Assembly: GCF_014898055.3 (NCBI RefSeq) | Contig: NW_023605305.1 | Span: 116,160,734 to 116,224,733 of the forward strand | DNA from: Talpa occidentalis | Taxonomy: Eukaryota; Chordata; Mammalia; Eulipotyphla; Talpidae | DNA length: 64,000 bases | Direction: 5' to 3' | Shown: positions 46,601 to 54,541 of the stretch, piece after piece | Layout: every line of letters begins with the position of its first letter | Numbering within the stretch: position 1 is the first letter of the stretch | Notes under the pieces: generated by a model | Databases searched by the model: none | Told to the model about the DNA's origin: nothing | What the model saw: only the letters and a program-made list of their open reading frames with translations | Made by a program: the position numbers and the translations under genes

Positions 46601-49189
46601 GACAGGGAAGGTGCTGCTGCCAGGAGACCGGGAGAAAGAAAAGACGGCAAAAAAGAGGGAAAACCCCGACTTCTGGCTGTGCTGGGAGTCAAGTTCAGCT
46701 TTGACACCAGGAGGAGACTCAGGCCGGCGGGCCCCGCGAACCCCCATTCCACGCCGGGCCAAGAAGCAGGGCTCAGACCCCGGACGGCCCAGCGGGCGCT
46801 TCCAGGCAAGTGTCGCAGCGGCCGGGACGCGGGGCAGACGGGCCGGAGGAGAGACTCCCCCAGCGGAAGTGAAGCCGCCTCAGGGCCGGCATCCCCTGCT
46901 TGGTGTTGCAGCCTTGGAGGAGGCGGGCGTGGACGCCGGGGGCAGACAGCGCCCACTGCGCGCGGCCGGCGGAGGAGAGGCCGGAGCTTCCCCCGGCGGC
47001 GAGACGCGCTGGGAGGCCCCTCGGCCCGCGGAAGTGACCCTCAGAGAGGCAGCTCCGGGCCGGCCTCCGCGCGCCATTTGACGACGTCCCGAACGCCCCC
47101 CAGAGCCCTACAGCTCTCTCTGCCCGGGAGACCCGCAGGGTGTTCTGGATCATTCTCAACGATTACGAGAGAGCCAGCCCTGCACGCAGAACTGGCCGGC
47201 GCTGTGGAGAGGGCCCCCAGGCCCCCGGGCCCCCCGCCGTCGCTGGCCGTGTTCCCCGCAAGTCCCAGCGCTAGGGCGGGAGGGAGGCCTCGAGGCCAGC
47301 TGACGACGCGCAGGCAAGGCTGGCCCAGGCCGAGCATCTGCGGGAGAGCGGAACAAAAGGGGCAGTGTGGGGATCTGGCGGCGCGGCCCAGGAGGAGCAG
47401 GTGCGTGCTGGGCCCCCACACCTAGAAGAGCCGCTCCCGGGAAGCAGAGAGGCCCCCTGCACAGGAAGCGCGGTCAGCTGTGGCCCCCACCCTTGACCGC
47501 TTCCTCCCGGCTCTTCATCACCATCCAGAGCGGAGGAGAGCAGGAGCCGGGCATCCCCCTGAGCCTAGCTGGGGGCTCTGACGAGCGGCTCCGGCCATCG
47601 CCGGCTGCAGCCCACCCCTCGCCCCGGCCCCAAAGGAGGCCCGAGTCCAGCCAATCTCTCTTGCATGAGTGAGGAACCGACTTGGAAAGCTCAGGTCAAA
47701 CTGGCAGTTAACCTTGACCTTCTCTCTGCGTCTGGGTCTGCAGAGAAGGAAGACTGGGGGGCTCCGGCACCCCAGCAAAGGGAACATGAGGGCTTCCTCC
47801 CGGTGGAGCGCCAGCTGTCTCCCCTCCTCCCCGGGCCGGGCCGCGTCCAGTCTGGAGCCCCCTCAACCGGCGATGCCTGTCCCAGGGGAGGGGACGTGGC
47901 CACTGTGGCGTCCTTGAGGCCCTCAGGGTACCATGGAAGGGGGGACTGGCCCCATCGCCACACTTGACAGATGGAACAGGGAGGCTCAGAGAGGGAGACG
48001 AGACGGGTCAAGGACACACAGCCGACGACGGCAGGACAGAACCCGGCCCTCCTGACCGGATGCCGCTGCAGGCGGGGGCAGAGCAGAGACCCCACCACGG
48101 CAAAGCGCCTCTGGAGCCCACTCAGGGGCGAGAGTCCAACCGCGGGCCAGAGCAGGATCTGCACCGGCCGCCCTGAGCCGCCAGCATGGCACAGCCGGCA
48201 GGGCCGAGAGGCCGCCGCCAGCCTGGAGGGCCGGCTCTTCCCTCGTCCCGCCAAACAGAAGCCAAGTTTGCGCCCGAAGCACAAATGAAACCTCGTCCCC
48301 GGGGCCGGGGGTCCAGCCAGCGTGGCGGGCAGGGGCCGTCCCACAGGACTTGTGCTGTGGCCCGCCAGTCCCCGCGGGGGTCGCGCACACAGGTGAGTTC
48401 AGAGGAGGCAGAAGCATCACTGCCGGCACCTGACCAGACCCAGGGGTTCGGAAGGGCCCGCGGCGCAGAGGGAGCAGGGAGGGCGTCTGACGTCCGGTGC
48501 CCAGGGCACTGGGCACAAACAGCCCCTGGGAAATCTGGGGGTGCCCCCGCCTAAGTCCCCACTTCTGGATTCCCAGGGCAAAGGGAGCCTGCCCTCAAGG
48601 ACCAGGAGCGCACCCCTTCCCACCTGAAGCTCCAGGGGAGTGACCCTCCTCGCCTCCTCCAGGGAGCCCCCGGGGAAGGGAGAGGGCTGGGAAGCAAGCG
48701 GGGAGCAGGGGAGGCCCCAAGAAGGGGGCAGATCAAAGCAGGACACACGGGAGCAGAGCGACCCCGACAGAAGGGGGGCGAGCGGGAGCGCCCCGGACCC
48801 GGGCGCGGAGGCCCCCCGCGGGAGGGGCTGAGCGCGACCCCGCCTCGGGGCGCAGGGGAGGGAGCGCGCGGGGCGCGGACCTCGAGGCGCCCGGGGTCCT
48901 GCCCGCGGCCGGCGCCGCCCCGCCCGGGCCCAACCGTCCGGCCCGCAAGGGCGACCGCGGGGGGCCGGGGGGCGCGCGGGGCCCGGGCGCGGCGGGGGGC
49001 GGGGGGCGGCGGGGTCGGGGCCGGGGGCGCGCGGGCCGCCGCCCCGGGACTCACCTGCGCGGGCGCCCCCGGGCTGCCGTCGGGCTGGCGGTCGCGGTGC
49101 GGCGCCCAGAGCCCCGCGTGGGGCAGCAGCAGCAGGGCCGCCAGCGCCAGCGCCCCCGCCTGCAGCAGCCGCTTCTCCCTGCGCCGCAT
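11491..49189 (-). CDS. GALNT10: Polypeptide GalNAc-transferase 10 (12 coding exons)
   Basis: GALNT10 transfers GalNAc from UDP-GalNAc to Ser/Thr, starting mucin-type O-glycans in the Golgi; it favours acceptors that already carry GalNAc. Twelve exons join to 595 codons: 49055-49189, 32550-32652, 31950-32088, 31242-31408, 24048-24233, 23274-23457, 22907-23024, 17924-18031, 16540-16761, 15026-15142, 12086-12235 and 11491-11649. Residues about 11-29 are the signal anchor and 30-125 the stem. The GT27 domain follows, with DSH (229-231), EIWGGE (332-337) and His362 as expected Mn/UDP-site elements. The ricin-type lectin domain covers about 455-590: Cys463/Cys480, CLD 515-517 with QLW 537-539, and QQW 577-579. 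Sequons are N116, N138 and N585. No stop or frameshift interrupts it. It is about 8 residues shorter than human (603), all in the stem. The start is homologous to the human start, although the -3 base is T, a weak Kozak context. Confidence 0.97.
12086..12235 (-). CDS. GALNT10: GALNT10 exon 11: lectin beta repeat
   Basis: Codons 494-543, phase 0; acceptor CACAG, donor GTAAGT. It encodes [14 protein letters not shown], then [19 protein letters not shown] and NQLWKYRK. The CLD (515-517), Cys530 and QLW (537-539) form a canonical beta repeat. From memory the human residue is Phe (CFD), so Leu here is a lineage difference. The GALNT10 beta repeat is the sugar-binding site reported for this isoform. 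Confidence 0.97.
13493..13740 (-). repeat. tRNA-derived SINE, older subfamily, minus
   Basis: Read on the minus strand it starts GGGCCTCCCTGGTGGCGCAA, continues through a diverged tRNA-like head and ends in AAATAAATCT plus A-rich DNA. A 15-bp target-site duplication (CAAAGATCCATTTTT) flanks it at 13478-13492 and 13741-13755, confirming retroposition into the L1 relic. Confidence 0.92.
14217..14497 (+). repeat. tRNA-derived SINE, older subfamily, plus
   Basis: A full-length copy with head GGGGCCTCCCTGGTGGCGCA, A-box-like TGGCGCAAGGG, a B-box-like region at AGTTCAATTCC, then 'ggccagggagctacccaca' and an AAATAAATC/A-rich tail. The repeat CAAATTCTAT at 14201-14210 and 14498-14507 is the likely target-site duplication. 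Confidence 0.92.
15026..15142 (-). CDS. GALNT10: GALNT10 exon 10: lectin alpha repeat
   Basis: Codons 455-493, phase 0; acceptor ACCCAG, donor GTGCGG. It encodes [15 protein letters not shown], in which Cys463 and Asp465 form a CAD rather than a CLD motif, then Cys480 and AAWNNMQ. This is the alpha repeat of the ricin-type lectin domain. Confidence 0.97.
15143..16539 (-). other. GALNT10: GALNT10 intron 9
   Basis: A 1.4-kb GT-AG intron of unique GC-rich DNA, with a short direct duplication (TCTCTGGGGACACCC-like) at about 16148-16185. No exon, RNA gene or clear transposon was seen. Confidence 0.75.
16540..16761 (-). CDS. GALNT10: GALNT10 exon 9: catalytic-lectin linker
   Basis: Codons 381-454, phase 0 at both ends; acceptor CCGCAG, donor GTGAGT. 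It encodes [20 protein letters not shown], the [17 protein letters not shown] segment and the linker [14 protein letters not shown] leading to the lectin domain. Confidence 0.97.
16762..17923 (-). other. GALNT10: GALNT10 intron 8, G/A-rich tract
   Basis: A 1.16-kb GT-AG intron. About 16980-17107 is strongly G/A-rich on the plus strand and ends in a G run near 17092-17106. The transcribed strand therefore carries long pyrimidine tracts. No exon or transposon was recognised. Confidence 0.8.
17924..18031 (-). CDS. GALNT10: GALNT10 exon 8: end of GT fold
   Basis: Codons 345-380, phase 0 at both ends; acceptor CTGCAG, donor GTAAGG. It encodes [20 protein letters not shown] and RKYVPYK. His362 is the expected third metal ligand, and Cys348/Cys357 are conserved. 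Confidence 0.97.
18032..22906 (-). other. GALNT10: GALNT10 intron 7
   Basis: A 4.9-kb GT-AG intron of GC-rich unique DNA. AATAAA on the minus strand occurs near 20081-20092, a potential intronic polyadenylation signal. An AT-rich islet at about 20740-20865 holds clustered ATTA cores. No repeats of recent origin and no additional exon were seen. Confidence 0.8.
22907..23024 (-). CDS. GALNT10: GALNT10 exon 7: contains WGGE motif
   Basis: Completes codon 305 and carries codons 306-344; acceptor GGCAG, donor GTAAGC. It encodes [20 protein letters not shown] and the Gal/GalNAc-T motif at about 332-344 with EIWGGE at 332-337, which binds the acceptor and UDP-GalNAc. The 249-bp intron 6 (23025-23273) separates it from exon 6. 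Confidence 0.97.
23274..23457 (-). CDS. GALNT10: GALNT10 exon 6: central GT domain
   Basis: Completes codon 244, carries codons 245-304 and two bases of codon 305; acceptor CCGCAG, donor GTAAGT. It encodes the conserved [20 protein letters not shown] and the [11 protein letters not shown] segment, ending DPSDPF. It is nearly identical to the human exon as I recall it. Confidence 0.97.
23458..24047 (-). other. GALNT10: GALNT10 intron 5 with CCCAGG-rich tandem repeat
   Basis: A 590-bp GT-AG intron. About 23508-23607 is a degenerate tandem array built from segments like CCAGGGACACCCCAGGCCCA, located close to the exon 6 acceptor. It is likely to vary in length. Confidence 0.85.
24048..24233 (-). 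CDS. GALNT10: GALNT10 exon 5: contains DxH motif
   Basis: Completes codon 182, carries codons 183-243 and one base of codon 244; acceptor CACAG, donor GTAAGG. It encodes [17 protein letters not shown] and the metal-binding motif DSH at 229-231 in [16 protein letters not shown]. The motif is intact, so catalytic activity is expected. Confidence 0.97.
25190..25380 (+). mobile_element. L1 3'-end relic
   Basis: Resembles the old L1 3' UTR: 'ggaggcgatggaaatatcc', then 'acttaaaaactcactgaattg' and 'gttatacctcagcaatactg' before an AAATAAAATC-type end. It lies in GALNT10 intron 4, antisense to the gene. Confidence 0.65.
25430..25935 (+). mobile_element. Degraded L1 ORF2 fragment
   Basis: Successive phrases match L1 ORF2 in order: 'aataaatggagagataaatc', 'gatctatagactccctccaa', 'ctatggaaatgccaaggac', 'atctcaagaaggaataacaa' and later 'aacctctgcctcgtacggc'. 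Many indels and CpG-rich replacements show it is old and non-functional. Confidence 0.75.
27613..27720 (+). repeat. G-rich tract with quadruplex potential
   Basis: Runs of G (a run of about 13 near 27614-27626, then repeated GGGG/GGGGGG blocks up to about 27718) are separated by one to a few bases. The plus strand is the non-template-like strand relative to GALNT10 antisense, so the pre-mRNA would be C-rich here. Confidence 0.8.
31242..31408 (-). CDS. GALNT10: GALNT10 exon 4: nucleotide-binding half of GT domain
   Basis: Codons 127-181 with partial codons at both ends; acceptor CTCCAG, donor GTAGGA. It encodes CNSKRY, the strand-loop [19 protein letters not shown] and [10 protein letters not shown], with Asp176/Asp177 in the UDP-sugar-binding part of the GT27 fold. 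A sequon lies at Asn138 (NTS). Asn162 is a poor sequon because Pro follows NRS. Confidence 0.97.
31409..31949 (-). other. GALNT10: GALNT10 intron 3
   Basis: A 541-bp GT-AG intron with donor GTGAGT and acceptor CTCCAG. Unique GC-rich sequence; no repeat or RNA gene recognised. Confidence 0.85.
31950..32088 (-). CDS. GALNT10: GALNT10 exon 3: stem to catalytic boundary
   Basis: Completes codon 80, carries codons 81-125 and two bases of codon 126; acceptor GCCAG, donor GTGAGT. It includes [20 protein letters not shown] and the sequon at Asn116 (NRS), ending DIRHP. This is the segment leading into the GT-A fold. Confidence 0.96.
32089..32549 (-). other. GALNT10: GALNT10 intron 2 with alternating purine-pyrimidine tract
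   Basis: A 461-bp GT-AG intron. Next to the exon 2 donor, at about 32447-32530, is a run of CA/CG/TG steps such as CACACACGCGTGCACACACA, a potential Z-DNA former. Nothing else was recognised. Confidence 0.85.
32550..32652 (-). CDS. GALNT10: GALNT10 exon 2: stem
   Basis: Codons 46-79 plus the first base of codon 80; acceptor CCAG, donor GTACGG. It encodes the conserved juxta-catalytic stem, including [13 protein letters not shown] and ending QRV. It was too short and phased to stand out as an open frame and was found by matching the expected GALNT10 protein between exons 1 and 3. Confidence 0.95.
34902..35200 (+). repeat. tRNA-derived SINE, younger subfamily
   Basis: Starts GGGCCTCCCCTGATGGCGCA, with A-box-like TGGCGCAGCGG and B-box GGTTCAATCCC, then the diagnostic 'atggcgcgcagacctctcct' and 'gtgcttgtataaata', and an (AATA)n/(GAAT)n-rich tail. 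It differs from the older subfamily in the middle segment. It lies in GALNT10 intron 1, antisense. Confidence 0.93.
35407..35641. repeat. 14-bp minisatellite, about 17 copies
   Basis: Tandem units GAGCTGGGGCCTCT or GAGCTGGGGCCTCC alternate with near-perfect 14-bp spacing (for example starts at 35464, 35478 and 35492). The left edge is more degenerate (35407-35450). Because 14 is not a multiple of 3, an open frame across it encodes a 14-residue periodic peptide, which is an artefact of the repeat. Confidence 0.95.
37335..38560 (+). mobile_element. L1 3'-portion relic split by a SINE
   Basis: Old L1 ORF2 end and 3' UTR: 'ccagaatgtaaggaactctc', 'gttagaatggctaaaattta', 'gttgccaaggacgtagagaa', 'gaatgttcatagcaactctg', then after the SINE 'gatgaatctcataatcatac' and 'gaaagcagatcacggttacc'. 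A SINE at 37896-38195 cuts it. About 38540-38870 looks like a second, more diverged L1 piece. Confidence 0.8.
37896..38195 (+). repeat. tRNA-derived SINE, younger subfamily, inside L1
   Basis: A full-length copy: head GGGCCTCCCCGGTGGCGCAG, B box GGTTCGATCCC, the 'cgcgcagacctctcctgccg' middle, and an A/T-rich tail ending in about 13 A. Its insertion point is between L1 phrases that are contiguous in other L1s, so it postdates the L1. AAACTG recurs at both edges. Confidence 0.93.
43654..43694. repeat. (CT)n microsatellite
   Basis: About 20 uninterrupted CT units. A pure purine/pyrimidine tract with mirror symmetry, potentially H-DNA forming, in GALNT10 intron 1; the pre-mRNA would carry (GA)n. 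Confidence 0.96.
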
Positions 49190-49740
49190 GGACCCCCGCG
49201 CCCGGCCCGCGCCCCGCGCCGCCGGCCCCGCGCGGATCCGGCACTTCCGCCGGCCGGGCGGGCGCCGCCACCGCGCCGCCTCCGCGGGGGGACCCTGCGC
49301 GCCCCGCCCGCGCCCCGCCCCCCGCGCCCGCCCGCGCCCCGCCCGCCCGCGGCCCGCGCGCCCCGCCCCGCGCCCGCCCGCGCCCCCGCGCGCGCCCCGC
49401 AACCCCCCCCGCCGCCCGCGCCCGCGCCCGCGCCCGCGCGCCCCCGCCGCCGCGATGGTGCGCTCCGCCCGCCCGCCCCGCCCCGCGCCCGCCCCCCGCC
49501 CCGGCCCGGCCCGGCCCGGCCCGCGCCCGCCCGCCCCGGCCGGCCCGCCCGGGCGCCGCGGGACCCCGCCGGGCCGCCCCCGCCGGGCCGGGAGCACCCG
49601 CGCGCCCCGGACTGCCCCGCGCCCCTGTGGACCGTGGCGCCCCCGCCCCGCGCCGCGCCGGCGGGGCCGAGTCCTCCCCAGGGCCAGCCCCGGGAGTGGC
49701 CTCCGGCAGGCTCCGTGCCGGACACTTCCCGACCCTTTGT
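48760..49740 (-). promoter_or_regulatory. GALNT10: GALNT10 promoter CpG island and 5' UTR
   Basis: Very high CpG density and GC-box repeats (CCCGCCC, GCGCCCGC) centre on exon 1 and extend about 550 bp upstream of the ATG. There is no TATA box, as expected for a housekeeping-type Golgi enzyme promoter. The frame of the GALNT10 start stays open upstream to an ATG at 49597-49595, which is likely a by-product of GC-rich DNA. The transcription start is not determinable from sequence alone. Confidence 0.85.
49055..49189 (-). CDS. GALNT10: GALNT10 exon 1: tail, signal anchor, start of stem
   Basis: Codons 1-45, phase 0 at the end, with donor GTGAGT (49054-49049). It encodes a basic Arg/Lys cytosolic tail (residues 2-7), a Leu/Ala-rich anchor (about 11-29) and the first stem residues, ending GAPAQ. 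The human stem has about eight more residues just before this junction. The exon lies inside the promoter CpG island. Confidence 0.96.
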
Positions 49741-52700
49741 CAGAACCTCCGGTCCGCGGCCCTCGGGGTCAGACGCCCAGCGAGTCAGCAGGGCACGCCC
49801 TACTGTGTGCCAGCCCTACTGTGTGCCAGCCCTACTGTGTGCCAGCCGCCGTGCCGGGGCGGGGCTGGAGCCGCGGGGCGGGGGCTGCCTCCGCGCTGGC
49901 CCAGCGGCCCTCAGAGAGCTGCTCGGTGCCTGGCTGCGCTGAGGTGAAGGCCGGGCAGGCCTCCACAGGGACACCGGAGGCTCCTGGTGGCCGCCTCTCC
50001 AGCCAGGTCTTGGCACCCACTACAAATGCTGCAAAGCCCCCCCAACTCCAGAGCCCACCTACCTGGGGCTGCCCCAACTGTCGCTGCCCTGCCCGGTGGC
50101 TCCCAGCTTTCCTACCTGCGCTGCTGAGCACCACTCCCTTCCCCTCAGAAAGGCCTCTCCCCTTCCCTGCCCGCTCCCCGCGAGGCTTATTCCTTCTGCC
50201 CGTCTAGCCGGACTGCCACCCCCTCTGAGAAGCCCTCCAGAACTTCATGAATGCCCACTCTGTGCCGGCACCGTGTCGGCCCCCCAACAAGTGTGACCTC
50301 TCGTCATGCTCGGTTACCTCAGTGCTGTGCACGTGAGCTGGGGATCAGGCCCGCTGCAGCCACCTCCCCGGGCCCTACACGGAGCACGTCGGCTACCAGG
50401 CCACGTGACCAGCCCCTCACTGTGCCCTCTTCATGGCGCTCTAGGCCGCTGGCCGCAGCGGGCACAGTCCAGCCTCTGGGCCTTTGCATCTGCTGTTACC
50501 TCTGCCTGGAATGCCCACTCCACGCTCCCTTCGTCATCGCCCTGCGTTCTTATGTTTGTATTTACTGTTGTGGTGAAATTACGCAACACTGACCCTGTTA
50601 CCTACCTGTACAACCCCACCCTGTGCGGCCATCGCCAGCGTCACCTCCAGGGCATTTCTCATCATCCTCACGCGGTCCCCTTAGACACCAGCCCACCCCG
50701 CTCCAGCCCCTCCTGTCCCGGGGGCCTGACCCTCGGGGGCCCCAGAGCGCAGCCCCACCATGGGCGGCCTTCACACCCAGCATTCTGCCTTTGGGGTCCA
50801 CCCCAGGGTCCTCTGGGCTGTCGGTCCTGGTTAGAGTGGGCAACACCCTTGCTCTCAGGTACTCCCTGGCCCCGCGCGTGCGGCCTGGGCGCTGCCGGGC
50901 GCTGGGCTCTGCAGAACAAGCCTTGCGTTTCCCACACGCAGCGGCTCCGACTATTTGTCATGGGATTTCCATCCCGTCTCTAGCAGAAGTGGAAGATCCT
51001 TGAGGGATCTACTGTGTCCCCACAGCAGGCGGCTGGGTGGCCTTCCACCACCCAGGCCCCCGTGCCCTTTGTGTGGAACAACCGGCGGAATCCTGCCCCG
51101 TCAGGAGCCGGTCTGCCCCGCTCCTTCCTCTCCGGAGCACTGGTTTCCTGCTGGCTGGCGGCGGCCTCAGGGCCTTTGCAGCTGTGGCTTTGGCCCGAGG
51201 TCTCCCTCTCCCCCTTCCCATTGGCGCCTCCCTTCTCTGGGGAGCGGGAGCCAAGACAGCCCCTCCTGCCAGGGCCTGCTGCTTCTTCAGAGCAGGAGCG
51301 GGGGCTGGGAGCGGTCTATTTCCTCTTCCTCTAAGGTGTGCCCTGCCTCTTACTTTCTGTAAGAGTGTGCTACCTCTTACTTTCTTTTCTTGAGAACCAG
51401 ACATCTGGGGCTCCCTCCAGGCAGAGGAACTTGAAAACAGGGTGCCCCCCCAGAGTGAGTCTGTGCCCCCCTCCAGCCTGACACGCAGTGGTGCTCAGTG
51501 ATTGCCAGTTGGGTGAAGTTTAGCCGCGGAGGTCATGGGGGCCTGTGGGGTCTCTCTCCCCTTCCCGACCCCACTAGCACCCCCTGGAGATTCTGGGGAA
51601 TGGGGTTTGAGGGACTTGCTGGTGAAGCTGCACCCCAGCCCTCAGTGGGTCCTCTGGCCTGGGATTCAGCTGTGAAGCCAGGCCCCTCTGATCACTTTCT
51701 ACCATATGGGACAGGGCGGGGCGGGGGCTTTATTCCACTCATGGAGACAATCTGTAGGCTCGGTCCCCAAAAATGTTCAGCTAGGGTTTCCCCATGATGT
51801 CCAGAGCAGGCTTTCCCCATTCGTGTCCCCTTGGTGTGTGGGATTCAGGCCGGTGGAGGGCGGTGGCCTCAGGAGCGGCTCTTACTATAGCTGGAAAGAC
51901 CCAGATTCAGGGCCACCTCCAGAAACAGCCTTCCTAACAGAGGCAAGCCTAGCTGAAGGCAGGCAAGCGCCTAGAGGCAAGGTTCTGTCCTGGGAAGTCA
52001 TCCTGACTCGTCATGGGGGACCCTCCTCCCTTCTCTAGCCCCAGGCTCCTCCCCATATGGCAGGGTACCCCTCAGGCTGGCCTGGCTGCAAGTGGGGTGC
52101 TGGCAGGCGGGTCAGTCTCCCTCTAGCATCCATCACCCTGGCCAAGCCTTGTAGCTGCTAGAAGCCTCTGTTTCCTCCTTCTGCAAAATGGGGTAATCTA
52201 ACGCCCGGCCTGGGGAGAGAGGAAGCTCGCGGGGCCCAGGACGCTGCGGTGTTGGCTTCCGCGTCCGCTGCCGACTGCGTCCACTTCTTCTCCCTGGAGA
52301 CCAGTTTCTGTGACCGCTCAGCCTCCCCAGCCCTCGCAGTGCTCACGGTGACCGGAAGCTGTTTGATATCTGTCTCTGGGGGACTGTAGTCCTTGGGGAA
52401 CAAAGACCTCGTGAGTTTTGTCTTATTTTTGCTTTGCTTTTTGCTCCCCCGTACTTCTCAGTGCCTGAAGGGGAGCCTGGCTCAGGACAGCTGCTCCACA
52501 AATGTCTGGGTGACGAATGAACGAACCAGAGGACCGGTCAAGCTCTAAGCAAGAACCTGGGGGGCTCGAGGGCCTTGGGCGGCTGCTCTCTGAACCAGGC
52601 TGGCCCTGCTAATGCAGGCAAAGAGACGCCCCTGTGCAAGGCGCCCTCGCGCCAGACCCCCAGGCCATGCAGCCTCTCGCTGGCCAAGCGTTGGGCAGGG

Positions 52701-54087
52701 TGTGTGGCCACAAGGCCTCGAGGCGTGGAGCTCAGCTGGAACATGGTTACAGTAAGTGAAACTGTCAAGTCAGATGCTCTTTGCAGTTTTATTCCTAAAA
52801 TGCTGGGGCTCAGCCTTGCAGGGCCGGGGCGGGGAGGGGGAAGCACCTGCTCTTGCCCAGCGTGCTCCCAGCAGCGTTTCAGCTCTGACTTCAACTAGAA
52901 AAAAAGGCACGCAGGAGGCCCGCTGGGCAAGGCCTCTGGACACAGCCTCGCCTGGCTCTCTTGGGTCCTCCTTGTCCTTTCCGCAGTGAGATGCCAAGAG
53001 CCCCCCTTGCTGCTGACTGTGGTCAGCGATGCGGAGGGGCCTCCGGGAACACGGCTGAGAGCAGACGGAGCAGGTGCGCCCATCTAGGGAGCAAATACCT
53101 GGCTCTGGATGGGGATATCTCAGACTGCGGGAGTCCAAGGGTCAGATGCAAACATCAGGTGTGCAGGGAACTTCCTCCTCCTGGTGCCACCCCTTAAATA
53201 AGCAGCAGGGCCGGGAAGGAGCGCTGGCCTGCTTAACTCCTTTTCTGTCTCTTGCACACAGGAAGGAGGCGTATGATGCACAGAGGGCGGCGGGTGCAGG
53301 GGAAGGGCCTGCTGGCAGAGCGGCCGTCACGGCACCTGTCGAGCAAAGCCGTGGCTGCTCCTGTTGGTGCACGAGATGCACCTGGGGACCTGCAACCCCT
53401 GCATGCTGTCTCGTGCTCCAGCCAGGAGCATCAGGATCTGGGGGTGCAGCGGCAGGACTAGCCATGGCCGAGTGGTTCAGGTCTGAGGGTCCGGGGGCTC
53501 CAACCCTGACTTTGGGCACCGCACCCTTCTAGGACTGGGGTGTTTTAAGTGGCAGGTCAGCTGAGGCCCACTAGGCGGCGCCTTGCAGCAAACTTCGGTG
53601 GTCAGAGAGGGCTGTGTGGCTCCCGGGTGCCAGAGGCGAGGCCTGGGGGGCCCTTACTGGCAGGGAGGGCATGCACTCCCCGAGAAGCCCCACTTGTCGT
53701 CTCACAACCTGCTGGCGCCTCCCGAGCACCAGACGCAGGAGACACATCCCCATTAGGAAACTGCAGCCCAGGGTGGGGGCGACTCCATCTGTGGGGACCC
53801 CCAGTTGCCCCTCAGTGCAGCCTGAACAACTACCTGGCCCGAGTCCCCGCCCAGCCCTGGCCGTGGGTGGGATGTATGCCCTTCCTCTGGGCCAGCGAGC
53901 CACACCGTGCCCTCGGCTCGGCCAGGCAGAGAACAGCCCCTGTCCACATGCTGGCCCAGGGTGGGCACCCCACCCCCCACCCCACCTCCGGCAGAGCAGG
54001 ACCCTGCCGGCCACTTGTGGGCTTTCTACGGCAGCCACACTGGGGACGTGGGGCTGTATGGCCACTGGAGCCCTGGGCTGGATACCT
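49741..54087. other. Upstream intergenic DNA with L2/MIR fragments
   Basis: A three-copy 17-bp tandem (CTACTGTGTGCCAGCCC) sits at about 49799-49848. L2/MIR-like pieces occur near 50235-50290, 50470-50530, 51170-51200, 52105-52205 and 52460-52520. An old repeat resembling the 'caaccatcaccaccatcc' class covers about 50555-50690. A duplicated 'cctcttactttct' lies at 51345-51385. No coding exon was seen. Confidence 0.55.
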
Positions 54088-54541
54088 TGTTAGGGGGAAA
54101 AGGCTGTCCTAAAGCTAATCCCATACAGGCTTCGTGGACTCCACCCCCACCCCAGGCCAAAGCCAAAGACACTGGGAACTCCACATCCCATCCCCACCCA
54201 AGGGAAGGTGGCTGGGACCTGAGGGTGGGGTTCAGCAGCCAGGTTGGTATAAAGCCAGACACGTGGGCTTTGGGGGGCTTCCCCTGTTTTGTTTTGGCTC
54301 TCCGCCAGCTCGCAGTGTCCGGCCAGCTCTGAGAGTGCTTTTTGGGTTTCCAGGTTGGCGGATCGGGTGGGACGCATTAAAGACTTTATTTCCTAATTTT
54401 CTCCCTGAGTTGTCCATTTCCCTTATTTCCTTCTCCCTTGTAAATAAACCTTTTATGAACCTTCTGTGTGTCCTGCCGTGGAGTATTCATAAGTCCCTTG
54501 TAAGCGCGCGGGTGAGGACCCCCAGTCAGGCCACCCGTTCA
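54088..54541 (+). mobile_element. Probable solo LTR of an endogenous retrovirus
   Basis: About 454 bp bounded by TG (TGTTAGGGGG at 54088) and CA (54540-54541). It has a TATA box (TATAAA, 54248-54253) and a polyadenylation signal (AATAAA, 54443-54448) about 195 bp further on, followed by a T/G-rich stretch. That order is U3-R-U5. No internal retroviral genes or second LTR are visible nearby. No clear target-site duplication was found, so the borders are tentative. Confidence 0.5.

Larger units (their letters stand above)
32653..49054 (-). other. GALNT10: GALNT10 intron 1
   Basis: A 16.4-kb intron with donor GTGAGT and acceptor CTCTCCAG. It contains SINEs at 34902 and 37896, an L1 relic at 37335-38560, a 14-bp minisatellite at 35407-35641, a (CT)n tract at 43654-43694 and inverted MIR scraps. 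A CpG-rich stretch at about 46060-47420 could be a weak regulatory island. Open frames here are GC-driven and lack homology or splice support. Confidence 0.9.

Noticed and set aside
46271..47425. A 384-codon plus-strand open frame
   Set aside because: It lies within GALNT10 intron 1 in CpG-rich DNA where stops are rare. Composition is Arg/Pro/Gly/Ala-rich in every frame, with no recognisable domain and no splice context.
49188..50207. A 339-codon plus-strand open frame over the GALNT10 promoter
   Set aside because: It is antisense to exon 1 and the CpG island and encodes Pro/Arg/Ala low-complexity sequence. Its openness is explained by GC content alone.
53462..53530. A tRNA-Ser/Leu-like start (GCCGAGTGGTTCAGG)
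   Set aside because: The A-box-like D-arm is suggestive, but no B box (GGTTCRANNCC) or matching acceptor stem follows. It is not a functional tRNA.
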